A DNA stretch of 56,026 nt, taken from NCBI GenBank assembly GCA_021821465.1, contig JAKACM010000021.1, positions 1 through 56,026 on the forward strand, in the 5' to 3' direction. Of the stretch, positions 51,424-56,026 are shown piece after piece. This DNA comes from Bacillota bacterium. Its GTDB lineage: Bacteria; Bacillota; Sulfobacillia; Sulfobacillales; Sulfobacillaceae. The notes beneath the pieces were generated by a model. The model had not been told where the DNA came from and ran no database searches. It saw nothing but the letters and a program-made list of their open reading frames with translations. The translations under genes were made by a program, and so were the position numbers. The first letter of the stretch is position 1, and each line of letters starts with the position of its first letter.

Positions 51424-51504
51424 TTAACACTTGATGTATAAGCGCTTAGATTCATTGCCTACTACAGGTATTTTCTCGAAATCCTTAAGCCCGATCTTTG
51501 TCAT
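51424..51504 (-). CDS. 26-aa orphan peptide upstream of MFS exporter
   Basis: ATG at 51504, TAA at 51424-51426. A perfect SD, AAGGAGGTAAA, lies about 8 bases upstream. The product begins MTKIGLKDFEKIPVVGNESK and ends RLYIKC. A C-terminal Cys and a mixed charged/hydrophobic body resemble RiPP or signalling precursors, but no modification enzyme is adjacent. It is followed 28 bases later by a second SD-bearing start (GTG 51396, beginning DYFMATKTQATISPVVSGGC), whose frame runs out of phase into the MFS gene. The peptide may be a precursor, a pheromone or a leader peptide. Confidence 0.55.
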   Translation of the reverse strand: MTKIGLKDFEKIPVVGNESKRLYIKC

Positions 51505-52141
51505 CAACTTTACCTCCTTTTTCATTCAGAAATTATTGTAGATTGCGAAATTACTATCTGTAAACATTTAGGAAAGTATTGCATTCCACTTCATCGATTT
51601 CTTTACATGTATTTTATAACCCAAAGTTTTAATCTTCGGTGCGGTTTAGGGTATCGTTGGCACTCGCGACTTCTACATGCTCGCGGGTGATGCGCCGTTT
51701 GAGCCAGCCCTTGACGCAGTGTCGGAGCGCGTCTCCGAGTCTTGGTCTGTGTCGTGGTGATACCGGAATACAAGGCAATGCGCAAGATGATCCATCTCTT
51801 CAGAAGTGGGATTGCGGTTTGTGCACGACGTAATGGTTATTAGGTGATAGACATGTCTCAGGTACTCGGGAAGTCATACATACCGAATCTCCTCTCTACC
51901 CTTACTACAAATAACATCCAGGCAGTCGGGTAATGATCGCCGAGTCAGTCGCGATTAGGACGCAGTTAAGAGAGAACGAAACGGCAGACCACCCTAACGG
52001 CGAGCTTTTTTGGGACACACCAAAGCCCCACCCCGTCGCCTAGGCGACGGGGTGACCTTCAACCCCAGGTCAAATTAGGATGGATCCGTTTGAGCGAGTC
52101 GCATCCCCAGAAATGATCCATTGTAATCCCCAATAGCCGCA
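51505..52141. other. Intergenic with a transposase-like fragment and a long palindrome
   Basis: On the minus strand, about 51630-51830, fragments such as LRHCVKGWLKRRITREHVEV read like the tail of a decayed recombinase or transposase. The rest is non-coding. The perfect palindrome at 52029-52054 is described separately. Confidence 0.35.
52029..52054. repeat. Perfect 26-bp palindrome
   Basis: CACCCCGTCGCCT at 52029-52041 is followed directly by its exact reverse complement, with CCTAGG at the centre. GC-rich palindromes of this kind occur at ends of IS200/IS605 elements and as REP-type repeats. A run of T (52008-52013) lies upstream. Confidence 0.65.
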
Positions 52142-52240
52142 CTATAGCGTGTTCACACCGAGATCACCAACGCTAGCGGGACCAATAAAGCCGCCGAGTT
52201 TTGCCATCGTATGGATCGCCCCCGTAAGGTGGGGCGATGA
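52142..52240 (-). pseudogene. IS4-type transposase C-terminal fragment
   Basis: The minus strand reads AIHTMAKLGGFIGP and ends GDLGVNTL before a stop. This resembles the AxLGGFLGRKxDGxPGxxxLW tail of IS4-family (Tn5-like) transposases, with degraded residues. The frame above about 52240 does not match the family. Confidence 0.4.
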
Positions 52241-52586
52241 GTCAGTGGATGGAGGCGAGTGCCATTTCGGTAGGCTTGATGGGTCATTTGAACGTGCGTA
52301 CGGTTCAGCCTGCAACTGTGCCGAAGCCTGGGCATTCAGAACCTGGTTGGGAACCTGCTCCAACAACCGTGACATTCCCTTATCCCCGGAAAATAAAGTC
52401 CATTCAAAACTTCGTCTTGAATGTGTTCTTAGCAAGCCCATTCTATCAAAGAGGGACAAGGTGGTACATTTAATATTATGTCGCCCGAGCATGCGAAATG
52501 AATTAGATCTGGGACATATCGTGGCAATTCTTCGAGCGTTTAGGTCCCTGACGAATTGGGTTACCGGCATTGTGATTCACCCTCCT

Positions 52587-53285
52587 CTACGGGGATGTGG
52601 ACGAAGAACCGGATCCGCCGGAGGAGGGACTTGACACGGGCGAAGAAGAAGGAGGCACCGGCGCAGATGAAGGAGGAGCCGACGAGGAAACCGAGTTGGG
52701 TGGCGAACTTTGGATGCTGGGCGGGGAGGAAGAGTCGGAAGGTTTCCCAGACTCCAGGGGTGAAAGCGGTGGCAGATCCATGAAGAAAGTCTCCCGCACA
52801 GTTTCACTGAATCCTCCCAGGTGCACACTGATTACACCTTGATAGATTCCCGGAACCAAATCACTGGGCCAAGGGACGGATAAGGTGTCTGTTGCGTTCG
52901 GATCCAAGGTTACGGATAGTGTCCAATTCTCAGAGTGAAATATTTGAGGTGGGGGGGCATCTGAAGTCTTGGGAGTTATCTTAGAGGATGGAAGTTGTGT
53001 ACTGCGATGAAACGCTGTGGATAACATGAGAGTCATATTCACCGTCGGGGACAGGGTTCTGGGGCTTTTGTCCGTGACGAAGCCGAAAACAATCGGGGTA
53101 TTAGGGCTAATTTCACCACCTCGTCCCACCAAAGGCAAGGATTCATGCAAGGAAATGGCACGGAAGGAAAGAGGTTGTGTTGTTGCCTGATCGGCGAATG
53201 CAGACCATGTGAAATGAAGAGGCAGGGCAATAGAGGCCGCCGCCGCCAAGAGTCCCAGGGTTCCGAGTGCCGTGATCCATTTCAT
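52587..53285 (-). CDS. Secreted protein with Ser/Pro-rich tail, in SipW operon
   Basis: A 232-aa protein. It has an N-terminal signal sequence (ITALGTLGLLAAAASIALPL, then HFTWSAFADQA) and a beta-sandwich-like middle domain of about 140 residues. A low-complexity C-terminal tail of Ser and Pro runs from about residue 180. The ATG overlaps the stop of the SipW-like peptidase (ATGA), so the peptidase is probably used for its processing. It may be an accessory or anchoring component of the TasA-like fibre system. The tail suggests a cell-wall spanner. No LPXTG sorting signal is visible. Exact function unknown. Confidence 0.7.
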   Translation of the reverse strand: MKWITALGTLGLLAAAASIALPLHFTWSAFADQATTQPLSFRAISLHESLPLVGRGGEISPNTPIVFGFVTDKSPRTLSPTVNMTLMLSTAFHRSTQLPSSKITPKTSDAPPPQIFHSENWTLSVTLDPNATDTLSVPWPSDLVPGIYQGVISVHLGGFSETVRETFFMDLPPLSPLESGKPSDSSSPPSIQSSPPNSVSSSAPPSSAPVPPSSSPVSSPSSGGSGSSSTSP

Positions 53286-53860
53286 GACTGCGCTCGCTTT
53301 CGTAAGGGCCGAATTAGACGAGTCAATGCCAGATCAATCAAGACAAGTCCGGCCGCCATCTCCAAGATCCATAACCAATGCGTTTTGATAAAGACGACAA
53401 TATAGCCCAAATAGGGAATGGCAAAATGATAAACTCCTACGATATTCGTTTTCGGTGTGAGAAACGGGTCCGGATATTTATTCGCTTTTCCTTGGGTTTT
53501 GATATAAGTAGCATGATTTTTGATCACCACACCCACAATTTGGTGAGTTAACAGAGTCGTGGGCTGAATGGGGTTCACAAAGGTGACAATTTCGCCTGTC
53601 TTGATGGCAGACGAGGGTGTAAAGCGCGTGTCGACCACGAGTGAACCGGTAGTAAAGATGGGAGACATACTTCCCGAACGCACGACGAAACTGTCAGGCA
53701 TACCTTGAACGCCATAATCTCCCAGATCGATTACGATAAAGAAGGCTAGGACGAGGAGAAAGATCGTAACCAAAGACCGGGTGCCCACAGTTTTCCAAGA
53801 CAGTTGTGACACACTGTGAGGCTGACGATGTCTTAATGCACGATAACCGGGGTTTTTCAT
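53282..53860 (-). CDS. sipW: SipW-type signal peptidase I
   Basis: A 192-aa ER-type (Ser-His) signal peptidase. It has an N-terminal membrane helix (LVTIFLLVLAFFIVIDLG), the catalytic Ser in FVVRSGSMSPIFTTGSLVVD and His in TTLLTHQIVGVV. A second helix near the C-terminus (LWILEMAAGLVLIDLALTRL) completes it. SipW-type peptidases process TasA- and camelysin-like secreted proteins in Bacillus. The gene lies in a leftward unit with a TasA-like protein upstream and a secreted protein downstream. The start is the ATG at 53860 with GGGAGG about 8 bases upstream. Confidence 0.88.
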   Translation of the reverse strand: MKNPGYRALRHRQPHSVSQLSWKTVGTRSLVTIFLLVLAFFIVIDLGDYGVQGMPDSFVVRSGSMSPIFTTGSLVVDTRFTPSSAIKTGEIVTFVNPIQPTTLLTHQIVGVVIKNHATYIKTQGKANKYPDPFLTPKTNIVGVYHFAIPYLGYIVVFIKTHWLWILEMAAGLVLIDLALTRLIRPLRKRAQS

Positions 53861-54062
53861 AATGAAATTCCTCCCTTCATAGCATGATCTATAAACCAGA
53901 CGAGGATGAGTGGAGATGCACCGAAAACGGTTGATGGCTGTAAACGCCCTTTCATTGATGACATCACGAGATGTGTTTCTTGGGAATTGTTTTGCTTTCG
54001 CTCCAAAACTCTCACAAGGATTGAGATAGGCCCTTCAAGTTCCGGTTGATATAATCACGAAA

Positions 54063-54374
54063 CTATTGTCGAAACGCCGTGTATAGAAATAACGACAAGG
54101 CCAAGACGATCCATAGGCTCCACAATAGGCCATTTAAAGGGGTGATGATGTGATGATCCATGGCCTTGAGACCCTGATAAGAAAGATAGCCCCAGAAAAC
54201 CGTGATGAATCCGACGAAAATCAGAACGTCTCCTTGGCGTGCCTTAAGCGGTTGTGTCAACAAAAACCAGAGGGAAAGATATCCGGATGCTACCCCGACT
54301 TTGAGACAGGAGCGGAAGCGCTGCCAGCGAATCCATAATTCCAGTTCCAATGGTTTTAGGTGTTTGCTTGGCAT
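54063..54374 (-). CDS. 103-aa small membrane protein in TasA/SipW locus
   Basis: The product has a basic N-terminal amphipathic segment and three membrane helices: VGVASGYLSLWFLL, VLIFVGFITVFWGYLSYQGL and LLWSLWIVLALSLFLYTAF. GGAG lies about 10 bases before the ATG at 54374. I do not recognise the family. Its position between the TasA-like gene and sipW suggests a role in secretion or assembly of the fibre. Confidence 0.65.
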   Translation of the reverse strand: MPSKHLKPLELELWIRWQRFRSCLKVGVASGYLSLWFLLTQPLKARQGDVLIFVGFITVFWGYLSYQGLKAMDHHIITPLNGLLWSLWIVLALSLFLYTAFRQ

Positions 54375-54440
54375 AGCCCCCGAACTCCTTCATTGATGCA
54401 AGATTCAAAACATGGTAGAATAATTCTTAATCTTATACCC

Positions 54441-54481
54441 TAAGAGCCATTTTCGATCATTGCGGGAGGAAATGGCTCTTA
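54441..54481 (-). terminator. 12-bp stem overlapping the stop of the TasA-like gene
   Basis: TAAGAGCCATTT and AAATGGCTCTTA (54481-54470 and 54452-54441 on the minus strand) pair perfectly around a 17-base loop, and the first arm includes the TAA stop. No strong T-tract follows. It may partly terminate or protect the TasA-like mRNA, so that it accumulates above its downstream genes. Confidence 0.5.
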
Positions 54482-55099
54482 GCTTGGTGAGGGAGGCGGG
54501 CTGGGAGACGGTGCCGGTGGATTCACGACTTGATCCCCAGGGCCGAGAACGGTATTGTCTGCCTGGATTGCGGAAGCGTACATGGTGAAAGACCCACTTG
54601 CCCCCTGGTATGCATTCCCGGCCGCGTAGGGCAAATGCACGCTGATGTCTATTGTTGCCGATTGTCCCGGTTTTAAGAAGACATAGTCGTTGGCCCCTAA
54701 GCTTTGGGAGGGGGGTAGATGCGGCGGGTCAAGGAGATAACTGACGGTAGCCGCTGTGGGTCCTCCGAACAGAGCTCCTGTCACATTGGTTGAACTGACG
54801 GTGAATAACTCGGAGAGACTGCCGGTATTGATGACTTTGATGGGACCTGTCCAGATGTCTCCGGGGTTCATGTTCATAGGTGTGTCGATATTTAACTCCG
54901 CAACGGATCCGTGATTGGTTTCACTTTCAACGTAGGGGCCCAATAAATTTCCCACCTGAATCTTCACGGTTCCTGCCTGGAAAGTTTGGGGCGCCGACGT
55001 GCCGTTGGCTGTGAATTCCGCAAAACTGGATGCTCCCATAGCCGCCAGCATTGCGGCAATAGCCGCACCCGCTCCAATTAGTTTGGTTTTTGAGGTCAT
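54479..55099 (-). CDS. TasA/camelysin-like secreted fibre protein
   Basis: A 206-aa protein starting at the ATG 55099 (SD GGAG 8 bases upstream; the frame extended to 55252 is not real). It has a signal peptide (LIGAGAAIAAMLAAMGASSF, then AEFTANGTSAPQTFQ), where cleavage after SSFA would be typical of SipW substrates. The beta-rich domain includes VKIQVGNLLG, DIWTGPIKVINTGSLSELFT and LKPGQSATIDISVHLPYAAG. This is the TasA/CalY (peptidase M73, camelysin) pattern. A Pro/Ser tail ends the protein. It likely forms surface fibres or matrix, useful for attachment to mineral surfaces in an acidophile. Family placement is by pattern. Confidence 0.78.
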   Translation of the reverse strand: MTSKTKLIGAGAAIAAMLAAMGASSFAEFTANGTSAPQTFQAGTVKIQVGNLLGPYVESETNHGSVAELNIDTPMNMNPGDIWTGPIKVINTGSLSELFTVSSTNVTGALFGGPTAATVSYLLDPPHLPPSQSLGANDYVFLKPGQSATIDISVHLPYAAGNAYQGASGSFTMYASAIQADNTVLGPGDQVVNPPAPSPSPPPSPS

Positions 55100-55716
55100 G
55101 TTTACTACTCCTTTTTTGGTCCAGATTGTTCTTCTTTTCTTAATCGGTACTTCTTGCATCTTTATTTTTCCGAACTTGCCAAGAAGCCCAAGCCATTTGC
55201 CTGAGATTCTTTTCATGGTCCCTCGAAGATGCATGTTCAAAATAGAAAACATATGAGGAGAGGAATATCACCACGAATGGTGATATTCCCGAGATTTTTG
55301 CGGATTCGCCCGCCAGGGTGATAAGTTGATTTAAGGATTAGCACTGCAAGGTGAGCCTTCACCCACGATATATTCGGGTTATAAAGACGCTGACGGCCGA
55401 AGGTTGATGTTTTTGCGGAGGAAGGTGACACCAAGAACTTTACTTTTTGTCTTGGAGACGCTTCTCTATTGTTAGAAGCCTTGGGCATGCAACTCGGATG
55501 GCAAAATCTTCATTTCACATGGCCTGTCTTCCGGAAAGGGTGTAAATTTGATTGGGTTTGCGGGAGGTGGCCGATTCTTTCGATATGACGAAGGTCATAT
55601 TAGCTTATGACTTTTGGGACTCAACAAAGAAACCGGCACATGGAGTAATTAAGACAGGGGCATTTCCCCTTTCTCTCGCGATATGTGATTGAAAATTCGA
55701 ACGGAGGACAGGTTTT
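55100..55716. other. Divergent intergenic region upstream of TasA-like and ABC genes
   Basis: About 600 bases containing the promoter regions for both directions and the hairpin at 55262-55289. Open frames here have no SD. Confidence 0.35.
55262..55289. repeat. Perfect 12-bp inverted repeat upstream of the TasA-like gene
   Basis: GGAATATCACCA (55262-55273) and TGGTGATATTCC (55278-55289) face each other around CGAA. The dyad lies about 165 bases upstream of the TasA-like start, where an operator would be expected; there is no T-tract for termination. Confidence 0.5.
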
Positions 55717-56026
55717 ATGACGCCGATTATCGAAGTCATCAATGCGGTGAAACAATTTGGTTCCGTGCGGGCACTTGATCGATTGTCTTTGAAAGTGAAC
55801 TCGGGTCAGGTTATGGCAATTTTGGGACCAAATGGAGCCGGGAAAACCACACTTCTGGAAATTTTGGAAGGATTGCAACGTTTGGACAGCGGAGAAGCAC
55901 AAGTATTGGGTTATGATGTGGGACATCAGACCCATGAGGTCAAAGAGCGTATCGGAGTGAGTCTGCAAAGCACAGCGTTCTTTGATCGTTTATCTGTGGG
56001 CGAAACCGTGGAGTTATTCGGATCTT
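55717..56026 (+). CDS. ABC-2 type transporter ATP-binding protein (partial, runs off the window)
   Basis: ATG at 55717 with GGAGG about 9 bases upstream. The first 103 codons give an ABC ATPase: Walker A is ILGPNGAGKTTLLEILEGLQ, followed by SLQSTAFFDRLSVGETVELF around the Q-loop. The A-loop aromatic is F in KQFGSVRALDRLSLKV. The close match of the start to drug/lipid ABC-2 ATPases suggests export. The signature LSGGQ and Walker B lie beyond the window. Confidence 0.88.
   Translation, partial: MTPIIEVINAVKQFGSVRALDRLSLKVNSGQVMAILGPNGAGKTTLLEILEGLQRLDSGEAQVLGYDVGHQTHEVKERIGVSLQSTAFFDRLSVGETVELFGS

Noticed and set aside
52149..52634. 161-codon plus-strand frame
   Set aside because: Shadow of decayed transposase sequence; no SD and no motif.
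55621..55968. 115-codon minus-strand frame
   Set aside because: Antisense to the well-supported ABC ATPase start, with unlikely composition.

Overview
This window reads as chromosomal DNA of a moderate-GC, Gram-positive-type acidophile, most like Sulfobacillus or a close Firmicutes relative. That is an inference from gene content and strong Shine-Dalgarno sites (AGGAGG type), not from a database match. Supporting content: a four-gene 2-oxoacid:ferredoxin oxidoreductase operon, acetyl-CoA-synthetase-type enzymes, copper, nickel and arsenate handling genes, and a SipW/TasA-like secreted-fibre operon. No rRNA or tRNA gene was seen.

Layout. 1-4.5 kb is a decayed accessory zone: a broken transposase, a small hypothetical gene, gene relics, a 47-aa membrane protein and a two-repeat CRISPR remnant without cas genes. 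4.5-10.6 kb holds a soluble chemotaxis-type transducer and the POR operon (GltD-like flavoprotein, gamma-delta fusion, alpha, beta). 10.7-14.7 kb holds secreted or membrane proteins and an MFS exporter preceded by a 34-codon leader peptide and an intrinsic terminator, which looks like ribosome-mediated attenuation. 15.5-18.3 kb holds an O-methyltransferase and an acetyl-CoA-synthetase-like enzyme that lacks a normal start codon. 18.6-26.6 kb contains the most unusual locus. An ArsR/OmpR-type/MFS operon faces one or two tiny peptide genes and a ThiF/E1-like adenylating enzyme with an N-terminal RRE-like region, i.e. a candidate RiPP (microcin C/pantocin-like) cluster. It is flanked by IS630 copies, one of which carries an ISAs1-family insertion with a 10-bp target duplication.

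26.8-36.8 kb: rmuC, an IS605-like relic, a nickel-type exporter with a CsoR/InrS-like sensor and a perfect operator, an UppP paralogue, a GNAT enzyme, a dense DnaA-box cluster, an ArsC arsenate reductase, an acyl-CoA ligase and a NarL-like regulator. 37.5-40.6 kb is a copper island: csoR, copA and a 48-aa YHS-type protein. 41-47.9 kb is a mobile/defence segment: an istB relic, an IetAS-like AAA ATPase plus subtilase pair, a heme-oxygenase-fold enzyme and a truncated IS110 transposase.

48.2-51.5 kb holds a membrane-embedded LuxR-type regulator and a third MFS exporter, again preceded by a tiny SD-bearing peptide gene. 52.5-55.1 kb is the TasA-like/SipW operon. The window ends inside an ABC-2 type ATPase gene. 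A recurring theme is MFS exporters with very small upstream ORFs, which suggests peptide export, peptide-sensing or drug-induced attenuation.
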